Shown here in pieces: positions 34,200 to 44,918 of a stretch of DNA of 64,000 bases. Each line of letters begins with the position of its first letter. The stretch's first letter is position 1. Under the pieces are notes generated by a model. That model ran no database searches. It was not told where the DNA came from and worked only from the letters and a program-made list of their open reading frames with translations. The stretch comes from Micrasema longulum (Eukaryota; Arthropoda; Insecta; Trichoptera; Brachycentridae): the NCBI GenBank assembly GCA_022494885.1, contig JAGVSM010004938.1, forward strand, positions 62,001-126,000. The letters run 5' to 3'. A program made the position numbers and the translations under genes.

Positions 34200-34369
34200 T
34201 TTTTTCCTATTCTCCCGGAGACTTACGGTGACCATACTCTGTCAGAACATCACCGAATATTTTCATCATCATCATATCTGCTTTGCACCTTAATCGACTG
34301 GGGGTAGTGAATTTTTTCATATTTTTTATATGTGAGTAGCATTTATTATTTACCTTGCTTATTTTGTAC

Positions 34370-34480
34370 AAGGTTCATCGCATACATATGAAAAGCAATG
34401 TTCGTATGTGTGTCTTCGATGGGCTGAATAACTACTGGACCGATTTACGTGCGGTTTTCAGCGAAATGTAGATCTTTGCC
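34370..34480 (+). repeat. Helitron-like or other repeat fragment R-F, copy 1
   Basis: AAAGCAATGTTCGTATGTGT, TCTTCGATGGGCTGAATAAC and ACGTGCGGTTTTC match 56355-56440. The wording is common in insect mobile DNA, but the class is uncertain. Confidence 0.55.
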
Positions 34481-35559
34481 ATGAGCATATTTATAATTAT
34501 TAATATCGTCAGTTTATTAAGTAGAAAAATGTAAGAAGCGAAAACGTTTTTTCCATCGTTCACCAGGACATAGAATATGAAAAGATGTTATTTTTTTGAA
34601 AAAAAGTTTTTTTGGAATGTTTACAAATTTTCGTTTTTTAATGGACAGATTATTATAAAGAGTGGAGGAGGAATGCGAAGGAAAGAAAGGGAAGAAAGGA
34701 AAAACTTAAATATTTTTATGGTGATATTAAAATATTGATTTAAATGTAAATAATGAAGGGGTGGCTCTCACCATTAGTGGGTAGATTATTATTACACAGT
34801 CGAAAAGCTACTACTGTGAAAGAGGAGGCAAAACAATAAAAGAAAATAGTGCAGAATGTAAAAATAAACAAATAAGCAAAATTAATATCTAAGCAAACAT
34901 ATTAGGCACTGTCTATTTTTACTGGGCATAATAAATACCTGTTCTTAAGTAGACAGTATTTTCCTTTTTTTAAATTTTAAATACAGCATATTTTTTATTA
35001 GAAACAAGTGGACCCGACAGACGTTGTCCTGCCCGAACGTTAACTTGCCTGCTATTAGCTAGTTGAACAAACATTTTTTTCGTAATTAATTACACACGTT
35101 ATTTATTTTGAATTTTTTTAAGCTAATTTATATATTTGTAATAAGGGTTTGTTTTTTTGTTTTATCTCCACGTGTGAAGAGGCCTCGCTGTGTTCAAATA
35201 GAAAACGTGCAAAAATCACTGCTATAGTGCCATAATCCATGGAGATAATACGGAAATACGTGTTAATGAAGAAAAGTCAGACAACGTTTTACCCTGAGCC
35301 TTCTAAAATTATGACATTTAACTCATGCCCAACGCAAATTTAGTCATTCTTAAACAGCCAGCCGTGTTTTTATGTCTAAAGATAATTAATACAAAATTGA
35401 ATAACATATAGAAATATGATAATCTTACAAAAATTAACGAAATAAATTAAATCAAAACCGTCAACGTATGTGAAACTGAAAAAAAATATCATAATGAAAA
35501 ATAAATGTTCACAGACAAAAAATAGAGCGGTGAATTAAATGCTATCTTAATTTAAATTT
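34481..35559. other. Giant intron segment
   Basis: GTGGACCCGACAGACGTTGT then CCTGCCCGAACGT at 35006-35040 is a piece widespread in insect mobile DNA and probably belongs with R-F. The rest is unassigned. Confidence 0.35.
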
Positions 35560-36003
35560 GTTGCAACAGAGAGGGAAAACATTTTTGAGAAGAGAATATC
35601 GAAGTCTAGGTATTTACATGGCTTATGACCTGTCGTTGGCTGTTTTAAGTGGTCACTTTACACCCTGTGTAACATTCACCATTCTGCATATGTTTGAAAA
35701 TCCACATTTCTTCAACTCTTCCATCTGTTGACTTCTGCGAAGAACAGAGCTGAAACTTTTATCATGTGGGTGAGATTCATCCGGCTGAACCAATTCACCT
35801 ACTAAGCAACGTCTGAAAACAATTTTCCAATTTTGATACTTCTTCTTTTACCAGTTAGTTAATTCAACAAAGTTTTGAGCATGTCCAAATGTTCACAGAC
35901 TGGCTTGATTTCCTCCCTAGGAAGAGATTAGATCTAAATAACTCCTTAGAGAGGGAATCCAGCCAGTCTGCCAACATTTGGACATACACAAAACTTTGTT
36001 GCT
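35560..36003 (-). repeat. M1 repeat copy with inverted terminal block
   Basis: Core GCAACAGAGAGGGAAAACAT, TCTAGGTATTTACATGGCTT, GTGTAACATTCACCATTCTG, TTCATCCGGCTGAACCAATT. Then the terminal block twice, head to head: CAACAAAGTTTTGAGCATGT (35866) and, inverted, ACATACACAAAACTTTGTTG ending 36001. Confidence 0.8.
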
Positions 36004-36499
36004 ATCATAACCATGCTATCTTCTTAAGATTCTGAATATTGTATTTGTAAATGTAATTTATCAACATAAAGTATCAGTAAACTCTACGGGCGTTGAAAAA
36101 GTGATGAAAGTAAAAATATATAGCTCCACCCGCGGCTCTTGGGGGGAAAAATAACTCGGGAAGTTGTAGAAACGGGTGTTGGGTTCACAAGAGCGGTAAA
36201 TTGCGACTACAAAAGAGCGAATTCATGAATAAAGATTTCTGAAGGAATTACTTTTCTAGAGCTTTGCCCAATGGCACCACATCAGAATCACCTCCACCGT
36301 TGGGAAAAGAGATGAAGACGAATCACTGAATCGGTGACCCAGTTTAAATCTTCAATGAAACGAAGCAGTATAAATTGTTCAGCATAAATCTCTATAAATT
36401 ATTTATCTTGTAGAATCTATTTATTATTACTCCAGAAATGATTGATTGCGTCTGTCCTGTACGGGCTTATTTTGCCCACTGATGAAAAATGTTTTTAAT
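36004..36499. other. Giant intron segment, nothing recognised
   Basis: Slightly more GC-rich block at 36125-36340 with no coding frame or repeat partner in the window. Confidence 0.35.
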
Positions 36500-36528
36500 A
36501 AATAATAATAATAATAATAATAATAATG
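36500..36528 (+). repeat. AAT trinucleotide microsatellite
   Basis: About nine AAT units immediately upstream of repeat R-D. Confidence 0.9.
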
Positions 36529-36529
36529 T

Positions 36530-36965
36530 TTGGATAATTTATATAGGGCCATTTTTGTGAAAATTACCTCAAGGGCGCTGTACAATAAATAAATATCTCA
36601 ACACGTCTTGCAGCTACAGAGCGCATGGACAATAAGAAATCTAACTCCTATTTACATTTTTATTTTTAATTTTTTTATTTGACAATGAAGTTTAGAGTTT
36701 AAGTGATATAATAAAAACGAAATAAAAAGCAAATTTATAGAATTAGAATTTAGATAACAACAAGTCTTGCAGCTACTGAGCGCATGGGCGGTTGAAATTC
36801 TTGACCCCGTTTTACTAAATTTAGATATTTGATAGTTGATAACATTTACATAATATGATAAAAATAATATGATAGCTAACATCACAAAAAGTCTTGCAGC
36901 TTCAAAACGTATCGAAAAATGGAATTTCAACAATATAAGAATGATTTTAAAAAGTTAATATTAAA
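36530..36965 (+). repeat. Repeat R-D, copy 1, with internal triplicate motif
   Basis: Starts near TTTATATAGGGCCATTTTTG and CCTCAAGGGCGCTGTACAAT. The motif GTCTTGCAGCTACAGAGCGC with ATGGACAA follows, then again at 36765 (GTCTTGCAGCTACTGAGCGC) and 36893 (GTCTTGCAGCTTCAAAACGT). Collinear with 57760-58165. Confidence 0.75.
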
Positions 36966-37559
36966 AAATAATTTCAAAAAACGCAATAATGTAAGTATGG
37001 CAATTAAGTGAACACGTTACAGCCCAAATAGTAAAATATAAAAAACTAAACAAAGATGGCATTCCTTAACTTATTATTAAGGTTAACAAGACAACAGACG
37101 ATACTCAAACTCAAACTAGTCCCTGTTTTATTTTGGTGCGCAGTAAACAGGATCTATTGTCTTTTTCCTAGTAAATAACTGTAAAAACACTTGGTTCTCA
37201 TTTGGTTGTTCCCTGGGAGATGATAGTAGAAACGCATCTGTGTGCGTAGTGTAGAGTGTAGGTACCAAGGAATATATCCGGTTATTTTTAATTTCGTTTG
37301 TTATTACTATACGCATGTTTCCCGCTTAAAATTTATGATTATATATGTACTTCCAAAGCAAAAAAAATCGTGAACGAGTTAAAAGTATGTGATTTTGGTT
37401 CATATATTGGATAAAATTTTGGTTTCAAGTTTCACAAATCGGCCCCTAGTTGGCAGAATATTTTGATGTTTTTATTTTGCTTATTAAATTATAATTTACA
37501 CGCTTATTGAAAGGGAATATATACATATACGAATAAACGAAACAACACAAAGAGATAGT
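36966..37559. other. Giant intron segment, nothing recognised
   Basis: A 62-codon minus-strand frame at 37128-37316 has no recognisable domain. Confidence 0.4.
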
Positions 37560-37965
37560 CAGGTTTCAATAAACAACTAGACATTCGACGACGAATAAAC
37601 ACCTTCGCTGCCCTGCTTCGCCAAAGAGCCTGGAGCCTATGGGAACGCCTAAAAAAGTCTAATAACAAAATTCTCCAAGCCACTGCGGAGTGGATCCAAT
37701 CACCGTTATTCAAGCGATGGCGCGATATGTTAAGACCACCATAAGTGCTGCAATATAAAATTTTATTTTATGTTTATTGTTATATTTATGTTTATTGTTA
37801 TATTTATGTTTATTGTTATATTTATGTTTATTGTTATGTTTTTGTTTATATTTTGTTTATATTTATATTTATGTTCATGTTTATATGTTCACATGGTAGA
37901 ATTGGCTCTGCACTTTATAGCCATTTTACTGGAATAAAAATTTAAATAAAATAAATAAATTCTCA
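37560..37965 (+). pseudogene. LINE ORF2 C-terminus with minisatellite 3' UTR
   Basis: Plus strand from 37588 reads RRRINTFAALLRQRAWSLWE then RLKKSNNKILQATAEWIQSP and LFKRWRDMLRPP, ending at a stop at 37742. R.N....LLR.R..S.WERL..S.N..L is the closing peptide of CR1/Jockey-like ORF2. The 3' UTR carries the 18-bp tandem repeat at 37771 and ends with an AAATAAAATAAATAAAT tail. Only the end of the element is kept. Confidence 0.75.
37771..37842 (+). repeat. 18-bp tandem repeat, 4 units
   Basis: Unit TGTTTATTGTTATATTTA; three identical units and a fourth variant, followed by degenerate TTTATATTT sequence to about 37880. Confidence 0.92.
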
Positions 37966-38029
37966 AAATAATCATATAAATTAACATAAATAAAATAATA
38001 TTCTCAGTTCTATATACTACTATTTTCCA

Positions 38030-38240
38030 TGTACTCATCTAATCCGTAATAGGCCTTTTTAAATGTATGCCTTTTACCTAAATTTTGAATTTATTGTCCG
38101 CCATAAATAGGACATTGTCGGGTATTCTATTGTAGAAGCGTACACAGTGCCCCACAAACGATGTGCTTACCTTACTAAGCTTTAATTTCGGGATTACTAA
38201 ATTGTCTTCACTTTTAGTATTGTTTTGAAAAAGAGATATA
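38030..38240 (-). pseudogene. CR1/Jockey-like LINE ORF2 end
   Basis: Minus strand reads EDNLVIPKLKLSKVSTSFVG then HCVRFYNRIPDNVLF. L.IP...L.K....F.G...R.YN.IP is the normal ORF2 end. Sequence to 38520 may be more of the same element, but I cannot read it reliably. Confidence 0.65.
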
Positions 38241-38731
38241 TTTATACGCAAACATAAACCAAAACGCTAAAACCAATACCATACAAAATAATGTTTACCA
38301 TCGCATTCCGTATAAAATTCTATCAGGTTTGTAACATTTCCAATAATACCCCATAAATTTTTGCCGGTTAAGAACAAATAGCAAAAAAGGAAACATTTCA
38401 CCATGATTGGTAGCATGTATAATATTATTCCTTTCGCAATGTCGGGGCCCTATGCTAGAATCATTTGTCTTAAGAATCGTATGCAATTTACATAAATTGA
38501 TGAACATTCTTGAACCCCCGCGCCCATGTGAGTTTGGCCGGGTTCTTTGATCTGTAGAAATAGTAAAAAATCAAAAGTAAAAGTTGAAGTTTTGAAAAAT
38601 AATATTTTCCTTTTTTCTTACAAAAAAGATACCTTTTTTAAAATTGTCTCTTATTACTTCTAATTTTTAATGATGACGAGAATGGTTGACTTCTTCGTTC
38701 TTATTTTCAAAACATCCTCTTAATACCCATC
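38241..38731. other. Giant intron segment, possible LINE continuation
   Basis: A 70-codon minus-strand frame (38295-38507) may derive from the LINE above; no motif confirms it. Confidence 0.3.
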
Positions 38732-39016
38732 CACAATTGAACGTTGTAATGCAGAAAGCAGCCAGTCCACAATTTAAAAAAATATATATATTGGAGTTAT
38801 CAAGTTTGAGAAGGTCAATTCTATGTTTTGCTTAAAACAGCCAGACCGCTTTTGTACAAAAAAACTGTAATAATCACCGTCTGAAAAATCCTGGATGTCA
38901 AAATGTCATGAAAATTTATATCACCTCATAAATTCTGAGTTTATATAAGGTTTCATTCTATATTGGATCTGGCTGTTTTCTGCAAAATGCCTATTTTAGG
39001 TTGTGCAGTCTGACGT
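38732..39016. mobile_element. MITE M2, second, shorter copy
   Basis: ACAATTGAACGTTGTAATGC then AGAAAGCAGCCAG at the left, CTGGCTGTTTTCTGCAAAAT at the right, so TGCAGAAA.CAGCCAG is inverted. Inside, GGTCAATTCTATGTTTTGCT is the inverse of the block at 15320-15355 in copy 1. Confidence 0.7.
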
Positions 39017-39216
39017 AATAGAATCATTAAAATCTCCTTAAAACATAATTTAACTATTTTTAAAGTTTTTACAAAAAAAATATTAAGGGATTCTTTACAA
39101 TTAAGTACTCTGATCAATTTACTCGTTTATCAAAATTTAGGTTATGTATGTTTGTAGCCGCAAATTTCGGAAAGTAATCGATGAATTAACTCAATTTTTT
39201 AACATATTACAACAGA

Positions 39217-39450
39217 GATGCCATGCAAGAGGTCTCGGGTTCGATTCCCGACATGGTTGATGTGAAATATTTATTTAAAAGGGTGTTTTCACACTAGAAT
39301 ATTTCATAGTCCCTGAACTGGTACCTGAAGCGTAAGACTGGTCATCTTACCTTCATATAACAAAAATGATCAAGATACCCTGCGATTGGTGTACCTATGC
39401 AGTGTCCTATGCGCCATAAGGTGCAGAAAGGGAACGATTATGATAAATAT
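39217..39450 (+). repeat. SINE S3 copy, head-truncated
   Basis: CCATGCAAGAGGTCTCGGGT then TCGATTCCCGACATGGTTGA, CCTGAACTGGTACCTGAAGC, GTGTCCTATGCGCCATAAGG. The A box is replaced by M1-like TATTACAACAGAGATG. Confidence 0.8.
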
Positions 39451-39790
39451 AGAAGTCTAGGCATCTACAGGGCTTATAACCTGTCAACGGCTGGTTTAAG
39501 TGGCCACTTTACACACTGTGTAGCATTCACAAACATCAACAGATGAAAGAATTGAAGGAATATAGACGCTGGAATGTGGGCAGAATGGTGAATGTAACAC
39601 AGTGTGTAAAGTGGCAACTTAAACCAACCATTGACAGGTCATAAGCCCTTTAGATGCCTAGACTTCTATATTGCCTTATCTTTAATGTTCTTTTTCTCTG
39701 TTGTAATATGTCAATATAAACAGCTCCCCGGGGAGTTTCATCCAGTCCTTGTCTCAAAAATTTGGACAAACTCAAAATATTGTTCATTTT
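39450..39790 (+). repeat. M1 repeat, two fragments in opposite orientations
   Basis: 39450-39530 reads TCTAGGCATCTACAGGGCTT and TTTACACACTGTGTAGCATT (inverse core). 39525-39790 reads GGGCAGAATGGTGAATGTAA, CATTGACAGGTCATAAGCCC and the end CAGCTCCCCGGGGAGTTTCA then CAAACTCAAAATATTGTT. Confidence 0.75.
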
Positions 39791-39935
39791 TTTACATTGC
39801 ATTTGTAGTAGCATTGCACATAGTAGAAAATTGTTTCGATATACTTTTTATTTGGAAATTCTAGCGGAAACGGAACATTCTATGCGTTTTAAATAGACTC
39901 ATAATTTGTCATAGTAAACGAGTACTGAATGACAG

Positions 39936-40009
39936 TTCTACTCAGTGCTGCCATTCTAAGAAAAAAATAAATTTCTACTCAGTGCTGCCATTCTAAGAAA
40001 AAAATAAAT
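39936..40009 (+). repeat. 37-bp tandem duplication
   Basis: Two identical 37-bp units starting TTCTACTCAGTGCTGCCATT and ending AATAAA-TT. Confidence 0.92.
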
Positions 40010-41119
40010 TTCAATGGATTTAAAAACTGAATTATATCTGGTAAATGATATTCCTGCTTTCCATTATTTTTTTTGCCACAACAAAGCGTGTCAGGATTCA
40101 GCTAGTATAAACATAAATAATATAATCAATACATTACGTCATAACACACATCAGAAATTTACCAGGGCTGACTGTTTGCTACAAAATGTACATCTTAGAT
40201 TGTTTGGTCAGCCCAACTCTAAAAATCATTCAATCTTCTCATATATATTATTGGATTATTTTTATATTATAAAAATACGAATGCATGCATTATTTATCAT
40301 TAATCAAATTAAAAAACTTTCCAACTGTTGTGTAGATTTGATTATTCACCCTTTTCACAAAAGTGCTATTATCTCAGTTTCATGTTTCTTTGGCTGAATG
40401 TTTTTTATATAACTACGTTCAATTTCTCCTTCTTCTCTAACTTATATAGTTTCCATGCGGCTTGACTGTGTTTTTTCTCCCATCTCCCATCCACTATCAA
40501 AGATGTTACTACAGTATCTCTGTTTAAATCACACCGAAGAAATATATCCTTTCTCTTCTTTAATCTCTCTTCTTTTCCTTTTTCCTCTTTATTCCCTTAT
40601 CCCATCGAGTGATAGTATTGATTTAAGTTTAACTTTTATACAAACACAATTATTTCTATATTTAACATATTAAAATAAAATAAAATCACTTTGTTTTTAT
40701 GTACCACTTATATTTTTATAATTTGACAACCAACTAGTTTTGGCAACACTATGACTTCTTCAGGGTTAATTACAAACTAACATAACATTTATAAATATTT
40801 ATCAGTGAAGGTAGAGTGGGCGTGGCTACGGGAGTAGAGAAGAGAGGAGGTTTGTGTGTGGATTCCTACAAGATCCATGTATTTTATTATGTTCCATGTA
40901 TTTTAAAAATTTATAAGGTTTGTCTGTTTTTTCTGACTTGTCTGTAATATTGTTTTGCTCCCATTTAACAAACACTGTTTGTTTCTGGCTAGTTTTACCA
41001 AGAATGGTTAAGGCCATGATAAAGAAAAAATATGTCATTTTGGTTTCCTGTTTCCATATAGTTGTTGCTTATAACATATTTTAGATTTAACATAGGATTC
41101 ATACATATTTTTTTTTTCC
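40010..41119. other. Giant intron segment
   Basis: GGGCTGACTGTTTGCTACAA at 40164 and AACTACGTTCAATTTCTCC at 40411 resemble decayed M2 ends. The 127-codon frame at 40014-40397 spans that area and shows no protein family. Confidence 0.35.
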
Positions 41120-41600
41120 ATTTTCGGAACAAATTTTTTTATTTTCGCAAAAAAAACTCGATAATTTTGGCAATTTTGCTAATTAAATTATTGATGTGAG
41201 CTGTCCATGTCAATTGTCTGTCTATTGTTAATCCTTAATATTTTACATGTTCAATTTTAACTAGTCGTTCTTTGTTTATGTAAGCATTTATTTTATGTAT
41301 TTTTTTTTTAGATTCAAAATTTATAATATTACATTTTTTTCCATTAAGTGTAAGTTAGTTTGAATTTGTTCATTTAGTCAATATAGTTAAGTCATCTTTT
41401 ATGTCTTTGTTAGTAAATGCGTCAGTTTGGTTTTTGTAAACTAGTTGTATGTCGTCGGCATTCATAATTATTTTTACTGTAAAATTGTACAGTGATAAAA
41501 TATATAATAGTGGACCCAAAATAGATCCTTGTGGTACTCCAAAATTTACTGTTTGTATTTTGATTTTTTTAGTATGATCCATTAATCTCTTACAAATGTA
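41120..41600 (-). pseudogene. CR1/Jockey-like LINE reverse transcriptase fragment
   Basis: Minus strand: VNFGVPQGSILGPLLYILSL, then NFTVKIIMNADDIQLVYKNQ in the same 70-codon frame. GVPQGSILGPLL and .ADD.QLV are RT palm blocks, with the catalytic YADD as NADD. Downstream, HVKY-stop-GLTIDRQLTWTAHINNLI is the YLG..D..L.W..HI block with a stop in place of L. Internal sequence between blocks is shortened. Confidence 0.8.
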
Positions 41601-41734
41601 TTTTACAAATATTTTGATGAATACTGTTAAATTTGCAATTGGCCTGTAATAATTTTGATCTATTTTTTAACTTGATTGTTGCTATTTTTAGCTCATCCGG
41701 ATATGTACCTTCTTTTATGTGCAGATTGATTCGG

Positions 41735-41925
41735 AAAAACTGGTGATGTCGTTCAAAGTCGTTTGTTTTTAATATTAATAATTGTTTTTAATAATTGGTA
41801 ATATTTTATTCACACCTTTTTAAGAAACTTCGCGTACAATTCAATGCGCTAATTTTTACCGCGCGTAAGAATACGTTTTTATGTCCAATTTTCCGTGGGG
41901 CTGAACTTCCTAATTAAAGTAACTA
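41735..41925 (+). repeat. Repeat R-C, copy 2
   Basis: GATGTCGTTCAAAGTCGTTT, ACCTTTTTAAGAAACTTCGC, TCAATGCGCTAATTTTTACC. Confidence 0.65.
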
Positions 41926-41974
41926 TTTAAGAAGAAGCTTCTTATTATTTATTTATATGTATCGCTTGATTTAA

Positions 41975-42110
41975 GATCACCAACAAGCTACAGAAAGTGG
42001 CTTGGTGGGATTTTAGTTTTAGTAAAAATATAAAAAGTGATTTTTTTTTTAAATTGTAAAAATGTATAATTTTACTATTAAAATAAAATTAAAAGAAAAA
42101 AAAATAAATA
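41975..42110 (+). repeat. LINE 3'-UTR fragment (GGTGGGATTTT type)
   Basis: CAAGCTACAGAAAGTGGCTT then GGTGGGATTTTAG, as in the 3' UTR of the LINE at 17100-17850, with an A-rich tail. Confidence 0.5.
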
Positions 42111-42713
42111 TAAAAAAATTACTGTCTGGTATTAAATTAAATTAAAAATAAAACGAAACTTTAAACGGTTTGACAAAAAATGTCGAATCGGTGACAAATT
42201 GTCGGGTCTTTCTAGCATAAGGCCCCCGGTCGACTTTCATAGGTAATGTCTGGCGAACATTTCTTTGGGCGCTTTCCGTAAACTTCCACCTAATATTATA
42301 CTTTAGTTGTAAACTTTATGAAATATGTAAGTATTCCGTCTGAGATATTCCAGATTCCAGAGCTTACAGTTAGACTTAATATTTTATTTTTAATTTCGCT
42401 AATGGAATTTAAAAGTCTCGAGAGAGCGCTTGTTTTGCAAAATCTCAAGACAACTTTTATATCAGTTACACGAATTCAAGTATTCACTTAAAAGTTTCTT
42501 TTTTATTTCATTTAAGTTTACGTCCGTATTGTGTTTGTTTTACAATTGTTGTGGATTATTTTTAACAACCCATATTATTCAATAAACTAATTTATTTTCA
42601 ACACCTGATTCTGAACAAATGTGTTTTTTTAATTTATAAAAAAGCTTTCTTCAAATAAATATATTGGGTGTAACCGTTGTTTTTTTGTGTTATTTTTACT
42701 TTTAAAAAAGATA
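42111..42713. other. Giant intron segment, nothing recognised
   Basis: No supported feature. Confidence 0.4.
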
Positions 42714-42949
42714 CATATATGCAGTGGCGGTATTTCCATAGAAGCCCATAAGCCGGGCTTGCCTATTAATTTTATTTCTTAATTACCAAATCTGGACCAA
42801 ACGCTTAAAAATAATTCATTTCGTTGTTTTAAATTTCGCGCCAAATGAGAATTAGAGATCTGTTCGACGTTGGTACTGTTCGCATCCCGAGATCCGAACC
42901 GTATAAAATCCGTATGCGCGAACGACACTATGTCTTCTTATCTCGCTAA

Positions 42950-43192
42950 AGCTAGGGTTTCCTAGGACAGCGGTGCCCGTATTTTAACGGTCGTAGTGAA
43001 CGGTGATGCAGTGGACAGCCGTCGTAACGTCGACTAGAGAGTGGTTTCCTAGGGAAACGGTGTTAAATGGTGCTGATAACACCGTTTTCCTAGGAAACCA
43101 CACTCTAGTCACCGTTACGACGGCTGTCCACTGCATCACCGTTCACTACGGCCGTTAAAATACGGGCACCGCTGTCCTAGGAAACCCTAGCT
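42950..43192. mobile_element. 243-bp foldback MITE (Harbinger-like TAA target)
   Basis: Two 115-bp arms (42950-43064 and 43078-43192) are near-perfect inverse copies around a 13-bp spacer. Ends AGCTAGGGTTTCCTAGGACA and the inverse. TAA flanks both sides (42947-42949 and 43193-43195), the 3-bp target typical of PIF/Harbinger. No coding capacity. GC-rich relative to surroundings. Confidence 0.88.
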
Positions 43193-43869
43193 TAACGCAC
43201 GTGGGGTTCTTATGGGGCTTATTTCACGGTGCAATTCGCATGTGATGCAAACAGTAAACTCATAAAATGTTTGTATATGTTGAGTTTTATATGGGAATCT
43301 GAAGCCAGCTTCTTTAAGGTAAAGTTGGCAGAGATCTTGTATTTCGTATCGAACAAACTTTACGATTGTTTATTATGCTCTTTTTTACGGAATTTGATAA
43401 TTTTAAACGGTTATTTTTATCTTCATTGATTAAAGACCCGTACTGGTTAAGATTTATGATAATTTACTTCATTTTGTGTAAACGTCATATATAAAAAGAA
43501 TTCGGAGATGGCCGACGTTTCTTTTTTATTTGCCGATCTACTTTCCTTTTCCTTTTCCAATATTCTATATCAATTATAATTTATCTTTATTATATTTGTG
43601 TATCTGTGGGTTCCGATGACTAATATTCAAGTCTACGCATGCTTTATTTTATTAATTTTACTTATTGGTAATGATCGATATTTGAGGAATTACTTTATAT
43701 AAAAAAAATCTTGTTTTTTCTTTATTTCATTTATTTAAACGAACTCAGAAAGATTATCCTATGCATGTTTTCATAAAATATTGTTATTCGTCATAATATA
43801 TCTTTTGGATGCTTTGTAGACTGTACAACTGTAGTGAAGAAAGCATACATCATGTCTTCACACAAGTGA

Positions 43870-44122
43870 ATTCATCATCATTCCTTTTCCGCACCTAATG
43901 GTGCATAGAGCACTGCAATCGCAGTGTATCTTGATCATTTTTGCTACATGAAGGTAAGATTATCAGTCTTACGCTTCAAGTACCAGTCCAGGGACTATGA
44001 CACATTCTAGTGTAAAAACACCTTTTGAAATAAATATTTCAAATCAACCATGTCGGGAATCGAACCCGAGACCTTTTGCATGGTAGGTAAATGCGCTGAC
44101 CACTATACAATGAGGCCGTCAG
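43870..44122 (-). repeat. SINE S3, near-complete copy nested in the hAT-like element
   Basis: Minus strand head GCCTCATTGTATAGTGGTCA, B box TCTCGGGTTCGATTCCCGAC, CCTGGACTGGTACTTGAAGC, end CCATTAGGTGCGGAAAAGGA. Confidence 0.85.
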
Positions 44123-44504
44123 GGAATTACACCACATGTGAATTAAAAATATATATATGGGCTTGCCTTACTCATAAACCCTAGGCACGCTACTGCATAT
44201 ATGCATATATCAATGCTTTGTTTTATAATAAAAATATATATAAATATACCTACAACATTTTTATATACCACTGATTTTCTCAAATTGAACGGTTCGGGTA
44301 GGTAGGAAGAAATTGCCTTAAGGCAATATGCCCGCCCTTATGCATATGTATGTAAAAATACATATAAAGTGTACAGTACAAATATATATAAAGTGTTGAA
44401 ATAAATAAATATCTTGATTGTCTGTTACCCGAAAGCAAGGTGATCAGTATTAAGCTGCGGGTCAGGGGACAGTAAAATCCTGCAATGTAAAACCACTTAC
44501 TACT

Positions 44505-44705
44505 ACTACCATCTCGCCGTTTTCCCTTAAGGGTAGGCAGAGACAATGGACCGCCACAGACGTCTATCCTGTCATATATTTTTAACTTCTTCATCTTGTC
44601 ATACATGGCCTTCGGTTCTGTCTGCTTTTGACGTGACCAGACTTCAGATTTTGGTTTACCTGATCATGTCACGTCTTCCTTGGTCGTCCTCGTCTCACGT
44701 TACCG
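44505..44705 (-). pseudogene. L-B LINE 3' end
   Basis: Minus strand RRGRPRKT-like block (CGTGAGACGAGGACGACCAA), GTCAAAAGCAGACAGAACCG, AAGGCCATGTATGACAAGAT and the 3' terminus ACCCTTAAGGGAAAACGGCG. Orientation opposite to the copy at 45515. Confidence 0.7.
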
Positions 44706-44750
44706 ATCATTTTTGACAAATTTACTTAAAATAATAAAAATACGTTTGTA

Positions 44751-44918
44751 GTTTTATTCCACTTTCATTTATAAATTTACCAGTGACCGGGTTTCGTCGT
44801 GACCGACATCGTCAGACTGGTGGGAGACTTGACGAATTTCTATGTTATATGCAAGTGCAAGCAGGGGTTGAAAATCCCGGTCACTGGTAAAAATTTATTG
44901 ATAAAAGTGGAATAAAAC
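44751..44918. mobile_element. 168-bp inverted-repeat element
   Basis: Left arm GTTTTATTCCACTTTCATTT with ACCAGTGACCGGG, right arm inverse of GTTTTATTCCACTTTTATCA with ACCAGTGACCGGG: about 40 bp. TA flanks both ends. It sits between two L-B LINE ends. It could be a mini mariner-like MITE or an end of another repeat. Confidence 0.6.

Larger units (their letters stand above)
42722..44195. mobile_element. hAT-like non-autonomous element with perfect 8-bp target duplication
   Basis: Left end CAGTGGCGGTATTTCC, right end (inverse) CAGTAGCGTGCCTAGG. Further in, CCATAAGCCGGGCTTGCCTA and the inverse of GGGCTTGCCTTACTCATAAA are also partly inverted. The flanks are CATATATG at 42714-42721 and 44196-44203, a perfect 8-bp duplication. 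CAGNGGCG termini and 8-bp duplications are typical of hAT elements. 1,474 bp including a nested foldback (42950) and a nested SINE (43870). No transposase could be read; the 66-codon frame at 43229 has no domain. Confidence 0.85.

Noticed and set aside
40014..40397. 127-codon ORF as a gene
   Set aside because: Overlaps decayed M2-like ends and shows no family motifs.
40680..40800. Penelope-like element end
   Set aside because: Only a loose resemblance in wording; no coding part or repeat structure to support it.
43870..44122. tRNA gene on the minus strand
   Set aside because: Same reasoning: it is one of about a dozen S3 SINE copies with a shared 3' body.
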